DNA from: Streptococcus sp. DD10
GTDB lineage: Bacteria; Bacillota; Bacilli; Lactobacillales; Streptococcaceae
DNA length: 42,267 bases
Direction of reading: 5' to 3'
Assembly: GCF_001578805.1 (NCBI RefSeq)
Contig: NZ_KQ969157.1
Location: 268,160 to 310,426 of the forward strand
The translations under genes and the position numbers were made by a program. Positions 18,196 through 26,654 of the stretch are shown in pieces. The notes beneath the pieces are model-generated. The model was not told the DNA's origin, searched no databases, and saw only the letters and a list, made by a program, of their open reading frames with translations. Positions within the stretch are counted from its first letter, which is position 1. Each line of letters opens with the position of its first letter.

Positions 18196-18836
18196 TAAGA
18201 GAAAATCCAAGCAAATACTGGAGATTTATTGCTCAACCTTTCAGAAGACAGTTCACGAAAAAGGTTTTAATTATTGGTTCAGCTAGTAATGGAAAAACAA
18301 CCTTAGCTAAGGATTTGGCCAGATTTTATGATGCTCCTGTTAGTTTAGAATATGCAAGAGAGTATCAAATTAAAAACAATGTACGAGATGACGAGTTAAC
18401 ACCAAAAGATTATTATTACTTACTTTTGGGGCAGTATGCTCAGACTTCTAATCTGATAGATAGTAATGCTAATCGTGGTTTGGTTATCGCTGATACCAAC
18501 TCTTTAGTCACAAAAGGATATTATGATTATTATCTCAAAGATAGTAGAGAACAAGACGATGAAACCGACACATTTGATAATCTCTTCGCTAGTATTTTAA
18601 TTAAGGAAAAATGGGATTTGATACTATTTGTTCAGCCTGTAGGCCACTATGTAAATGATGGTTTTCGAGACATGACTATGTCAGATGAAAAAATTAGACA
18701 AGATTTCTCAGCTTATTTAGAAGAACTTAGAGAGCGTTACCTAGCGAATATCCCCGTATTCCATTTGGCTAGTGATTATATAGGTAATTATCAGGCTGCA
18801 AAAGATGCGATTGATAAAATTTATAATGCGGATTAA
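18192..18836 (+). CDS. nadR: NadR C-terminal half: ribosylnicotinamide kinase domain
   Basis: The kinase half of NadR, phosphorylating nicotinamide riboside to NMN. The Walker A motif is GSASNGKTT at 29-37, and the lid and substrate regions LEYAREYQIKN and IADTNSLVTKGYYDYYL are intact across 214 residues. The ATG at 18192 is an internal methionine of the ancestral protein (SATMIRENP) and overlaps the stop of the upstream frame as ATGA. There is no obvious ribosome site of its own, so translation would rely on reinitiation. Followed by pnuC 20 bases later. Confidence 0.85.
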   Translation: MIRENPSKYWRFIAQPFRRQFTKKVLIIGSASNGKTTLAKDLARFYDAPVSLEYAREYQIKNNVRDDELTPKDYYYLLLGQYAQTSNLIDSNANRGLVIADTNSLVTKGYYDYYLKDSREQDDETDTFDNLFASILIKEKWDLILFVQPVGHYVNDGFRDMTMSDEKIRQDFSAYLEELRERYLANIPVFHLASDYIGNYQAAKDAIDKIYNAD

Positions 18837-18856
18837 AAAAGAAAGTGGTAAAATAG

Positions 18857-19687
18857 ATGGTAGAAAAACACACAAGCGTTAAAAAAACTCCCCAAGCAAC
18901 CTTTTATCGTATTGCAAAGCAAAAAATTAGAGATTTTTCAAATAATTTTACAAATGTTTGGATGGCGACAAAAAAGCAAGGAGCCTCAGGGATTTACAAA
19001 TTGGTATGGCAAGACCTATTTGGGGGACGAAATATTTTTCAATGGCTCTACCTTATATTGCTTTCGAGTGTTCCATTTATTTTGGAGTTTACAAATGGGC
19101 AAATGGAGCATGACTGGTTAGGATTGTTTGCATCTTGGACAGGAATCGTCTGTGTTATTTTAGTAGCAGAAGGACGGGCAAGTAATTATCTTTTTGGTGC
19201 TATCAATTCTGCTATTTATCTGATTTTATCCTTCCAAGCTAGTTTTTATGGTGAAGTTTTGACTACAGTATATTTCTTTATAATGCAACCTATCGGATTG
19301 TATACTTGGTTGTCTAATCGAGTGAATCAAATTGAGAAGGAAAAAATTTCACATTTTGAAGCTAGAAAGTTAGACTGGAAAGGTTGGTTAAAATACTTGG
19401 GTCTAACTGCACTGATTTGGATTGGAATGGGATTTGCTTATAAAAGTATCAATAGCCAAAGACCATTTCGGGATAGTGTGACGGATGCTACAAATGGTAT
19501 TGGTCAGCTTCTTATGACAGGCTTATACCGTGAACAATGGATATTCTGGATTGCAACCAATGTATTCAGTATTTATCTTTGGTGGGGAAGTAATTTACAT
19601 ATCCAAGCTATGTATTGGGTTTATACTTTAAATAGTATAGTAGGTTGGTATCAGTGGAGTCGTTCAGTAAAAAATAAAACAAATTGA
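18857..19687 (+). CDS. pnuC: Nicotinamide riboside/NMN transporter PnuC
   Basis: A 276-residue integral membrane protein of the PnuC family, with a basic cytoplasmic N-terminus of about 65 residues and about seven hydrophobic segments, including WLYLILLSSVPFILEF, LFASWTGIVCVILVAEG, and AINSAIYLILSF. The family-typical Trp-rich C-terminal helices (YREQWIFWIATNVFSIYLWW) line the substrate path. It imports nicotinamide riboside, which the NadR kinase then traps by phosphorylation. The operon order nadR-pnuC supports this. Confidence 0.9.
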   Translation: MVEKHTSVKKTPQATFYRIAKQKIRDFSNNFTNVWMATKKQGASGIYKLVWQDLFGGRNIFQWLYLILLSSVPFILEFTNGQMEHDWLGLFASWTGIVCVILVAEGRASNYLFGAINSAIYLILSFQASFYGEVLTTVYFFIMQPIGLYTWLSNRVNQIEKEKISHFEARKLDWKGWLKYLGLTALIWIGMGFAYKSINSQRPFRDSVTDATNGIGQLLMTGLYREQWIFWIATNVFSIYLWWGSNLHIQAMYWVYTLNSIVGWYQWSRSVKNKTN

Positions 19688-19700
19688 AAGGAAATAATGG

Positions 19701-20480
19701 ATGAGTATAAAAAGAATTCCTAAGGGGATGTCTGAAAAAGAATATTATGAGACAATTGTTGATGAGGAAACTTTTTTAGAGTGGTATAAAACTCAGGATT
19801 TGCCTAAGTATGAGAATCCAAGTGTGACGGCGGATATGGTAGCCTATTGCTTTGTAAATGGTAAAATCAAACTTCTTGTCATTAAACGAAAAACTCATCC
19901 TTATCAGAACAAATACGCTTTAGTTGGTGGGTTTATCAACAAAAACGAGGATGCCTTTCAGGCTTGTATTCGTGAAGTAAGAGAAGAAGTTGGTTTAGAT
20001 ATTCCTCTTGAAAAAGTTGAACAACTTATGACGGTATCTAGTCCAGGACGTGATCCGCGTGGTTGGGTTATCACTATAGCTCATTTGGTTTACTTACCTT
20101 GTCAAGTTATGAAACAAGTAAATGCAGGCGATGATGCTAAACAAGTTATGTTTCTAGATGTTGATTTTAAAACACAAACTTTTAAAGATGGTGAACGGTA
20201 CTTAACTGCAAAGGATTTTTCTTTTGATCACTATCAGATTTTATTAGAATCAATTAAACGAATACAAGGACGTCTTGATTGGAATCCGACTGTATTACAT
20301 CTTCTAGAGACTCCTTTTACTGTTTATGAAGGAACTGAATTAATTAATCTTATCTCGCCACGTCGACCGATTGTTAGTAATAATTTTTTAGTTAAATACC
20401 GTGATTTTCTGGAGGAAGTTGGTGTTAAGCGAGTTCCAAAAAAGAAACCAAGAAAGCTCTATCGATTAAAAAGTGAATAA
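19701..20480 (+). CDS. nrtR: NrtR-like Nudix transcriptional regulator
   Basis: A 259-residue protein with a Nudix domain (about 40-165) joined to a C-terminal winged-helix-like DNA-binding region (about 175-255, ending in the basic KKKPRKLYRLK). NrtR regulators sense ADP-ribose through a Nudix fold and repress NAD genes. Here the full catalytic Nudix box is present: G77, E83, R91, E92, E95, E96, G98, so hydrolase activity may be retained. AAAGGA precedes the ATG. Its place behind nadR-pnuC, as reported for S. suis, implies autoregulation. A stand-alone ADP-ribose pyrophosphatase is the alternative reading. Confidence 0.82.
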   Translation: MSIKRIPKGMSEKEYYETIVDEETFLEWYKTQDLPKYENPSVTADMVAYCFVNGKIKLLVIKRKTHPYQNKYALVGGFINKNEDAFQACIREVREEVGLDIPLEKVEQLMTVSSPGRDPRGWVITIAHLVYLPCQVMKQVNAGDDAKQVMFLDVDFKTQTFKDGERYLTAKDFSFDHYQILLESIKRIQGRLDWNPTVLHLLETPFTVYEGTELINLISPRRPIVSNNFLVKYRDFLEEVGVKRVPKKKPRKLYRLKSE

Positions 20481-20580
20481 AAATATAGAAAATATTTTTG
20501 TTGGTGATGGGAAGAACGTCAGTTAGTAAAAAGAATTGAGTATTTCTTCAGTTCAAAGGTTTGTTTTGGATACAAATTTA

Positions 20581-20693
20581 GGCTCTTTGCCACCTGCAGT
20601 GGGTATGAAAAAAACATAGATGTCAAAGGAGTAGAGTGATCTGTTCCTTAACATCTATGCTCTTCAGGTACTCACTAAAGGTGACAAAGAGCC
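20581..20693. repeat. 113-bp MITE-like palindrome with ISL3-type ends
   Basis: The left end GGCTCTTTGCCACCTGCAGT and the right end (read inverted) GGCTCTTTGTCACCTTTAGT are matching terminal repeats. Inside is a second nested stem (CATAGATGTCAAAGGA against TCCTTAACATCTATG) that is homologous to the hairpin cores at 17403 and 41701. It has no coding capacity. It sits between the convergent nrtR and MFS genes and could terminate both by its stem structure, although it lacks a long T tract. No convincing 8-bp target duplication is visible. Confidence 0.75.
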
Positions 20694-20697
20694 TTTA

Positions 20698-21849
20698 CTA
20701 TTTCAGTTGGTTTCTAAAAGTAATGTAGGTAGACAAGGCAGTAAAAATCATTAAAAGCCCTATAACAGTAAAGAGAAAAACTGTTTGAGAAGAAATGGAA
20801 CCAATCCAGTTTAGTGCAATGGGGGTGATGGCTGCTCCAGTACTACATCCTAATACAACTACGGAGGTGGCTTGGTTAAGAATTTTAGATGAAATTTTTT
20901 CGGATAGAGTGTGGAAAACAGTAGTTAGAGCAACACTATATGCGAATCCTGAGAAAATTGTGGCGCTTGCAAGTAATAATAAATTATTCGCTAGGCCGAT
21001 TGCAATTAGACTTGCCCCAAAACAAATACCAATAACCGTCAATAATCTTTGGTGTAAGAACTCGACTAATTTTGCAAAACTGATACCAGCAAGGATACCA
21101 ATTAATTGCATACTGCTAAGTAAAAGACTTGATAGTCCATGTTCACCCTTTATTTCATAAGCGACAATACTAGGGATGCGAAGGTTAACGGCTATATTAG
21201 CAAAAACAATAACTGCTGCAACAAATGCAAGATATAGTGAGACTTTCCAATCAGATCTTGTCATTTTTTCTTGACTAATTGTTAGAGTTCGATTGGATTC
21301 GGTTTGTTGATAAGGGACAAAGAATAGGTATAAAATAAGTACGATAAATCCCGCACTATAGACTAGAAAAGCTGCTGTCCAACCAAATCTCATAAATTGT
21401 CCTGAACCTAGGGTTAAAAGTGCTGTACCAACAACTTCAGCTGAACCTCGAAAACCGAGTGTTTGTGTTCGTTCTTTCCCTTGATAGCGTTCGCTAATGA
21501 TGGAAATTGCCTTAGCATTAATCAATCCAACTCCCATACCAAAAATTAACCGAGTCACAAAGATAAAAAGGTAATTTTGGACAAAGAAAGGCAAGGTTCC
21601 AGAAATAGACAAGGTGACTAAACCAATCACAATCATCTGTCGTTCACTTAAAAATTTTTCGATAAATCCATTGAGTAATAAGGTAATGATAATACCTACA
21701 GATGGTAAGGAAATCAGTAGTTCGATGTCACTTGTTGAACGATTTTTATAAAATTCCAACATATAGGGAAGTGCACTGGAAATAGAAAAAGCAGTCGTTA
21801 AAACTAAAGATAGGGCAAGAATGCTAACTTTTTCCATCAATTTTTTCAT
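20698..21849 (-). CDS. MFS transporter
   Basis: A roughly 383-residue major facilitator protein with about 12 hydrophobic segments. The loop 2-3 motif region reads LNGFIEKFLSERQMIVIGL, and the segment RLIFGMGVGLINAKAISIISERYQGKERTQTLGFRG is typical of the second conserved loop. The substrate is unknown; the family includes drug and sugar exporters. I prefer the ATG at 21849 (MKKLMEKVSILALSLVL) over a TTG 48 bases upstream because the extension is unlike a transporter N-terminus, but neither start has a strong ribosome site. It is divergent from the T-box leader. Confidence 0.8.
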   Translation of the reverse strand: MKKLMEKVSILALSLVLTTAFSISSALPYMLEFYKNRSTSDIELLISLPSVGIIITLLLNGFIEKFLSERQMIVIGLVTLSISGTLPFFVQNYLFIFVTRLIFGMGVGLINAKAISIISERYQGKERTQTLGFRGSAEVVGTALLTLGSGQFMRFGWTAAFLVYSAGFIVLILYLFFVPYQQTESNRTLTISQEKMTRSDWKVSLYLAFVAAVIVFANIAVNLRIPSIVAYEIKGEHGLSSLLLSSMQLIGILAGISFAKLVEFLHQRLLTVIGICFGASLIAIGLANNLLLLASATIFSGFAYSVALTTVFHTLSEKISSKILNQATSVVVLGCSTGAAITPIALNWIGSISSQTVFLFTVIGLLMIFTALSTYITFRNQLK

Positions 21850-21991
21850 AATAATATCAAATAGAGGCAGAAAAAAATACCTCGATTTTCCTTTCAATAA
21901 ACGTTACTTCTATCATATATTTTTTTTGAAAAATAAGCAAGATTCTTTTTTCATTGTTCCAATTTTGTTTGGGAATTTTTTATAAAAATAC

Positions 21992-22019
21992 TTGAAATTA
22001 TTTTCAATCGTGCTATAAT
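21992..22019 (+). promoter_or_regulatory. Promoter of the kinase-thrS operon
   Basis: TTGAAA (21992-21997), a 16-base spacer and TATAAT (22014-22019), placed directly before the T-box leader. Confidence 0.75.
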
Positions 22020-22025
22020 AACAGA

Positions 22026-22235
22026 AGGAGACATATCAGATCTAGGAAATCTTTTAGAGAGCACGTGAAGCTGAGAATCGTGTAGAGGATAGATTTGGGA
22101 CTACTCGTTAGATTTTATGCAAACATAAAACGGTGGCTACGTTAGAGCCAATCTGAGGTGTAGGTCTTTTTGACTTGCATAAATGAAGGTGGGACCACGT
22201 TGCGACGTCCTTTTGAGGATGTCGTTTTTATTTTG
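22026..22235 (+). promoter_or_regulatory. T-box riboswitch, threonine type
   Basis: A leader of about 210 bases. The conserved T-box core AAGGTGGGACCACG is at 22186-22199, and it is followed by the terminator stem CGACGTCC / GGATGTCG with a T tract. The putative specifier region GGGACTACT at 22098-22105 offers ACU threonine codons. Uncharged tRNA-Thr is expected to pair with the specifier and the UGG bulge and stabilise the antiterminator. The gene thrS downstream fits this specificity. Confidence 0.9.
22203..22231 (+). terminator. T-box terminator stem
   Basis: The stem CGACGTCC-N6-GGATGTCG with one G-T pair is followed by TTTTTATTTT. It is mutually exclusive with the antiterminator formed by the T-box core. 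Confidence 0.85.
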
Positions 22236-22250
22236 TCAGAAGGAGGAAGA

Positions 22251-22877
22251 ATGATGCTTTATATGATTGGCGGATCGCCTTGCAGTGGAAAGTCAACAAT
22301 TGCCTCACTTCTTGCTAGACAGTATCAACTACTTCATATCAAACTGGATGATTTGGTAGAAGAGATGATGAGTCAAGCAAGTGCAGACTCACAGCCAATT
22401 TGCCTTCTTAGGCAGGATAGAAATCCGGAACAAATCTGGATGAGAAATCCAGAAGAGATGGCAGATGAAGAATGGCGCTTTTATGAAGAGATTTTTCCAT
22501 ATGTAAAATCTTACTTGATAAAAAATCAAAACAGACCTCTCTTGGTGGAGGGAGCAGGACTTTTGCCTCACTTGGTAAAGGAGCTTGAATGTCAAGCATC
22601 ATCCTATCTATGCTTGACTCCGACAGCTGATTTTCAAAAAAAACATTATAGACAGAGAGAATGGGTTCCTTATGTCTTAGAGGGTACAACCAACCCTGAG
22701 CAAGCTTTTGAAAACTGGATGCAACGAGATATTCTTTTTGCTCAAATGGTTCGTAAGGAAGCGATGAAATTAGGCTATTCTAGTCTCGTAACAGATGGTA
22801 GTCAACCAGAAAATCAGACTGCGGAAGAAGTTGCTCGGCTCTTAAAATTGTCCAACAAAAATAGAATAAATATTTAA
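22251..22877 (+). CDS. Uncharacterised P-loop kinase between T-box and thrS
   Basis: A 208-residue P-loop NTPase of the small-molecule kinase type. Walker A is [10 protein letters not shown] with G8, G13, K14 and S15. A segment [13 protein letters not shown] (about 107-119) resembles the second acidic strand of such kinases, and [14 protein letters not shown] may be the lid. The start ATG at 22251 follows AGGAGG by five bases; a longer in-frame extension overlaps the T-box and is rejected. The substrate is unknown. It ends ten bases before thrS, downstream of the T-box, so it should be induced by threonine-tRNA shortage. Confidence 0.8.
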   Translation: MMLYMIGGSPCSGKSTIASLLARQYQLLHIKLDDLVEEMMSQASADSQPICLLRQDRNPEQIWMRNPEEMADEEWRFYEEIFPYVKSYLIKNQNRPLLVEGAGLLPHLVKELECQASSYLCLTPTADFQKKHYRQREWVPYVLEGTTNPEQAFENWMQRDILFAQMVRKEAMKLGYSSLVTDGSQPENQTAEEVARLLKLSNKNRINI

Positions 22878-22887
22878 GGAGAAAACC

Positions 22888-24834
22888 ATGATTAAGATTA
22901 CTTTCCCAGATGGCGCTGTTCGTGAATTCGAATCTGGCGTGACTACTTTTGACATTGCCCAATCCATCAGCAATTCCCTGGCTAAAAAAGCCCTTGCTGG
23001 TAAATTCAACGGCAAATTGATTGACACAACTCGTGACATCACTGAAGATGGAAGCATTGAAATCGTGACCCCTGACCACGAAGATGCTCTTCCAATCTTG
23101 CGTCACTCAGCTGCTCACCTCTTTGCCCAAGCAGCAAAACGCCACTTCCCAGACATTCACTTGGGTGTTGGTCCAGCGATTGAAGATGGTTTCTACTACG
23201 ATACCGACAACCAAGCTGGTCAAATCTCTAACGAAGACCTTCCTCGTATCGAAGAAGAAATGAAGAAAATCGTCAAGGAAAACTTCCCATCTATTCGCGA
23301 GGAAGTGACCAAAGACGAGGCTCGTGAAATCTTCAAGAACGACCCTTACAAGTTGGAATTGATCGAAGAGCACTCTGAAGACGAAGGTGGCTTGACCATC
23401 TATCGCCAAGGTGAATACGTGGACCTTTGCCGTGGCCCTCACGTCCCATCAACTGGTCGCATCCAAATCTTCCACCTTTTGAATGTTGCAGGTGCCTACT
23501 GGCGTGGAGATAGCGACAATGCCATGATGCAACGGATCTACGGTACAGCTTGGTTTGACAAGAAAGACTTGAAAAACTACCTTCAAATGCGTGAAGAAGC
23601 TAAGGAACGTGACCACCGTAAACTTGGTAAAGAGCTGGATCTCTTCATGATTTCTCAAGAAGTTGGACAAGGTCTTCCATTCTGGTTGCCAAATGGTGCG
23701 ACTATCCGTCGTGAATTGGAACGCTACATCGTAGACAAAGAGTTGGCTTCTGGCTACCAACACGTTTACACTCCACCGCTTGCTTCTGTTGAGCTTTACA
23801 AGACTTCTGGTCACTGGGAACATTACCAAGAAGACATGTTCCCAACCATGGATATGGGTGATGGGGAAGAATTTGTTCTTCGTCCAATGAACTGTCCACA
23901 CCACATCCAAGTCTTCAAACACCATGTGCACTCCTACCGTGAATTGCCAATCCGTATTGCTGAAATTGGGATGATGCACCGCTATGAAAAATCTGGTGCT
24001 CTTACAGGACTCCAACGTGTGCGTGAAATGTCTCTCAACGACGGTCACCTCTTTGTCACTCCAGAACAGATCCAAGAAGAATTCCAACGTGCTCTTCAGT
24101 TGATTATCGATGTTTATGAAGACTTCAACTTGACGGAATACCGCTTCCGCCTCTCTCTTCGTGACCCTCATGATACTCACAAGTACTTCGATAACGATGA
24201 GATGTGGGAAAATGCCCAAACCATGCTTCGTGCAGCACTTGATGAAATGGGTGTGGATTACTTTGAAGCCGAAGGTGAAGCAGCCTTCTACGGACCAAAA
24301 TTGGATATCCAAGTGAAGACTGCTCTTGGAAAAGAAGAAACCCTTTCTACCATCCAGCTGGACTTCTTGCTTCCTGAACGCTTCGACCTTAAATATATCG
24401 GAGCTGACGGGGAAGAACACCGTCCAGTTATGATCCACCGTGGGGTTATCTCAACTATGGAACGCTTCACAGCTATCTTGATCGAGAACTACAAGGGTGC
24501 CTTCCCAACATGGCTTGCACCACATCAAGTAACTCTCATCCCTGTTTCTAACGAAAAACACGTAGACTACGCATGGGAAGTGGCTAAGAAACTCCGTGAC
24601 CGTGGTGTCCGTGCCGACGTAGATGAGCGCAACGAAAAAATGCAGTTCAAGATTCGTGCTTCACAAACTAGCAAAATTCCTTACCAATTGATCGTTGGGG
24701 ACAAGGAAATGGAAGACGGAACAGTCAACGTTCGTCGCTACGGCCAAAAAGAAACACAGACCGTGCCAGTTGACGACTTTGTCGCAGCGATTTTAGCAGA
24801 CATCGCCAATAAATCACGGGTAGATAATCATTAA
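22888..24834 (+). CDS. thrS: Threonyl-tRNA synthetase
   Basis: A 648-residue class II synthetase charging tRNA-Thr. Domains in order: TGS (about 1-62, [20 protein letters not shown]), the second additional editing domain with [15 protein letters not shown] and its metal residues (about 70-240), the catalytic core with motif 2 [21 protein letters not shown], and the C-terminal anticodon-binding domain (about 540-648). C336 in MNCPHH is the first zinc ligand. Codon use is strongly biased toward preferred codons. GGAG precedes the ATG. Expression is governed by the upstream T-box through the kinase gene. Confidence 0.97.
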   Translation: MIKITFPDGAVREFESGVTTFDIAQSISNSLAKKALAGKFNGKLIDTTRDITEDGSIEIVTPDHEDALPILRHSAAHLFAQAAKRHFPDIHLGVGPAIEDGFYYDTDNQAGQISNEDLPRIEEEMKKIVKENFPSIREEVTKDEAREIFKNDPYKLELIEEHSEDEGGLTIYRQGEYVDLCRGPHVPSTGRIQIFHLLNVAGAYWRGDSDNAMMQRIYGTAWFDKKDLKNYLQMREEAKERDHRKLGKELDLFMISQEVGQGLPFWLPNGATIRRELERYIVDKELASGYQHVYTPPLASVELYKTSGHWEHYQEDMFPTMDMGDGEEFVLRPMNCPHHIQVFKHHVHSYRELPIRIAEIGMMHRYEKSGALTGLQRVREMSLNDGHLFVTPEQIQEEFQRALQLIIDVYEDFNLTEYRFRLSLRDPHDTHKYFDNDEMWENAQTMLRAALDEMGVDYFEAEGEAAFYGPKLDIQVKTALGKEETLSTIQLDFLLPERFDLKYIGADGEEHRPVMIHRGVISTMERFTAILIENYKGAFPTWLAPHQVTLIPVSNEKHVDYAWEVAKKLRDRGVRADVDERNEKMQFKIRASQTSKIPYQLIVGDKEMEDGTVNVRRYGQKETQTVPVDDFVAAILADIANKSRVDNH

Positions 24835-24847
24835 ATTATGGTTATAG

Positions 24848-24878
24848 AAGGTTGTCCGAAAGGATAACCTTTATTTTT
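24848..24878 (+). terminator. Terminator after thrS
   Basis: AAGGTTGTCC-GAAA-GGATAACCTT with a GNRA-type loop and one mismatch, followed by TATTTTT. Confidence 0.8.
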
Positions 24879-24919
24879 CAGTTAATTTCAGAAAATTCTA
24901 TAAAAAAACACAAAAATAC

Positions 24920-24947
24920 TTGAATTTTTTCAAAGAAATGGTAGAAT
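24920..24947 (+). promoter_or_regulatory. gapN promoter
   Basis: TTGAAT (24920-24925), a 16-base spacer and TAGAAT (24942-24947), about 30 bases before the TTG start of gapN. Confidence 0.65.
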
Positions 24948-24976
24948 GGTATCTATTAACCTTTAGGAGGGAAATT

Positions 24977-26401
24977 TTGACAGAATATAAAAATCTTGTA
25001 AATGGTGAATGGAAAGGTTCTGATAAAACTATTACTATTTACTCACCAATTGATAATGTAGAATTGGGGACTGTCCCAGCGATGAGTCAGACAGAAGTCG
25101 ACTATGCTATGGAGAAGGCACGAGCTGCACTTCCTGCTTGGCGCTCATTATCCGCTGTTGAGCGTGCAACTTATCTACACAAAGCAGCAGATATTTTAGA
25201 ACGTGATAAGGAAACAATTGGAACCGTACTTGCTAAAGAAGTAGCTAAAGGAATCAATGCTTCTATAGGAGAAGTCGTTCGTACTGCTGACTTAATTCGG
25301 TATGCGGCAGAGGAAGGGCTACGTATAACTGGTCAAGCAATGGAAGGTGGTGGTTTTGAAGCTGCTAGCAAAAACAAACTGGCTGTGGTTCGACGTGAAC
25401 CAGTGGGAATTGTTTTAGCTATCGCCCCTTTTAATTATCCAGTAAACTTGTCAGGTTCAAAAATTGCACCTGCACTTATTGCTGGGAATGTGGTTATGTT
25501 TAAGCCACCTACGCAAGGTTCTATTTCAGGTCTCTTGCTGGCTAAAGCTTTTGATGAGGCTGGAATCCCTGCAGGTGTTTTAAATACGATTACAGGACGT
25601 GGTTCTGAAATCGGTGATTATATCATTGAGCACAAAGAAGTTAATTTTATCAACTTTACTGGTTCAACGCCTATCGGTGAGCGTATTGGTCGATTAGCTG
25701 GCATGCGTCCAATCATGTTGGAACTTGGTGGTAAGGATGCTGCTGTCGTTCTTGAGGATGCCGATCTCGAAAATGCTGCTAAACAAATTGTTGGTGGAGC
25801 TTACAGCTACTCGGGTCAACGTTGTACCGCTATCAAACGTGTCCTTGTGGTGGATAGCGTGGCAGACAAATTAGCTGCGCTTATCAAAGCAGAAGTAGCC
25901 AAGCTAACTGTCGGTGATCCGTTTGATAATGCTGATATCACACCTGTTATCGACAACGCATCAGCAGACTTTATCTGGGGGCTCATTGAAGATGCGCAAG
26001 AAAAAGGAGCGACGGCTCTTAGTGAAATTAAACGAGAAGGTAATTTGATTTGGCCTGCTTTGTTTGATAATGTAACGGTTGATATGAAGTTAGCATGGGA
26101 AGAACCCTTTGGTCCAGTTTTACCAATTATTCGTGTATCAAATGCTGATGAAGCAGTAACTATTGCTAATCAGTCTGAATATGGACTTCAATCTTCAGTC
26201 TTTACAAATGACTTCAAGAAAGCATTTGAAATTGCCGAAAAGCTTGAAGTGGGAACTGTTCATATTAATAATAAAACGCAACGAGGCCCAGATAATTTCC
26301 CATTCTTAGGATTGAAAGGGTCAGGTGCAGGAGTTCAAGGTATTAAATATAGTATCGAAGCTATGAGTAATGTGAAGTCCATTGTCTTTGATACCAAATA
26401 A
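24977..26401 (+). CDS. gapN: NADP-dependent non-phosphorylating glyceraldehyde-3-phosphate dehydrogenase
   Basis: A 474-residue aldehyde dehydrogenase that oxidises glyceraldehyde-3-phosphate straight to 3-phosphoglycerate, making NADPH and bypassing one ATP-yielding step. The catalytic cysteine is in YSGQRCTAIKR (about residue 283) and the general-base glutamate in MLELGGKDAA (about 249). The Rossmann segment FKPPTQGSISG and FINFTGSTPIGERIG are also present. The start is TTG at 24977, with AGGAGG six bases before it; the protein then begins MTEYKNLVNGEWK, matching family length and sequence. An upstream in-frame TTG at 24920 lies in the -35 element and is rejected. Confidence 0.94.
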   Translation: MTEYKNLVNGEWKGSDKTITIYSPIDNVELGTVPAMSQTEVDYAMEKARAALPAWRSLSAVERATYLHKAADILERDKETIGTVLAKEVAKGINASIGEVVRTADLIRYAAEEGLRITGQAMEGGGFEAASKNKLAVVRREPVGIVLAIAPFNYPVNLSGSKIAPALIAGNVVMFKPPTQGSISGLLLAKAFDEAGIPAGVLNTITGRGSEIGDYIIEHKEVNFINFTGSTPIGERIGRLAGMRPIMLELGGKDAAVVLEDADLENAAKQIVGGAYSYSGQRCTAIKRVLVVDSVADKLAALIKAEVAKLTVGDPFDNADITPVIDNASADFIWGLIEDAQEKGATALSEIKREGNLIWPALFDNVTVDMKLAWEEPFGPVLPIIRVSNADEAVTIANQSEYGLQSSVFTNDFKKAFEIAEKLEVGTVHINNKTQRGPDNFPFLGLKGSGAGVQGIKYSIEAMSNVKSIVFDTK

Positions 26402-26409
26402 ATAATATA

Positions 26410-26444
26410 TTAAAAAGTCTATAAAAAATTTTATAGACTTTTCA
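26410..26444 (+). terminator. Terminator after gapN
   Basis: AAAAGTCTATAAAA and TTTTATAGACTTTT form a 14-pair palindromic stem with almost no loop sequence, ending in a T run followed by CATTT. Confidence 0.8.
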
Positions 26445-26581
26445 TTTATTTTCATGATAGTGGTCTATTTGCTTTTTATCTGTAATCAAGGGATATTTCC
26501 TTTAATTTTTAAAATTGGTATATACCTATAAAACAGAAGTTATAATTAAATGTGAAAAAACAGGAAATATTCGGAAAATAC

Positions 26582-26609
26582 TTGCAAGTTCTTTAAAATG
26601 TAGTATAAT
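26582..26609 (+). promoter_or_regulatory. Promoter of the glg operon
   Basis: TTGCAA (26582-26587), a 16-base spacer and TATAAT (26604-26609). The short palindrome GGTATATACC lies about 65 bases upstream of the -35 near 26517. No convincing catabolite response element was found here. Confidence 0.7.
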
Positions 26610-26654
26610 AAAGGTATATAAAACGGATACATTATATCAATAAAGAGGTATTAT

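Noticed and set aside
20577..20700. 8-bp target-site duplication around the MITE-like element
   Set aside because: The flanks (ACAAATTTA and TTTACTAT) share only short AT-rich strings, not a convincing direct repeat.
22170..22250. An N-terminal extension of the P-loop kinase into the T-box
   Set aside because: The extension translates the T-box and terminator; the ATG at 22251 has a perfect AGGAGG ribosome site and starts just before the P-loop strand.
23449..24438. A 329-codon open frame on the minus strand inside thrS
   Set aside because: It is antisense to a strongly conserved gene, has no recognisable motif, and arises from the biased third-position codon use of thrS.
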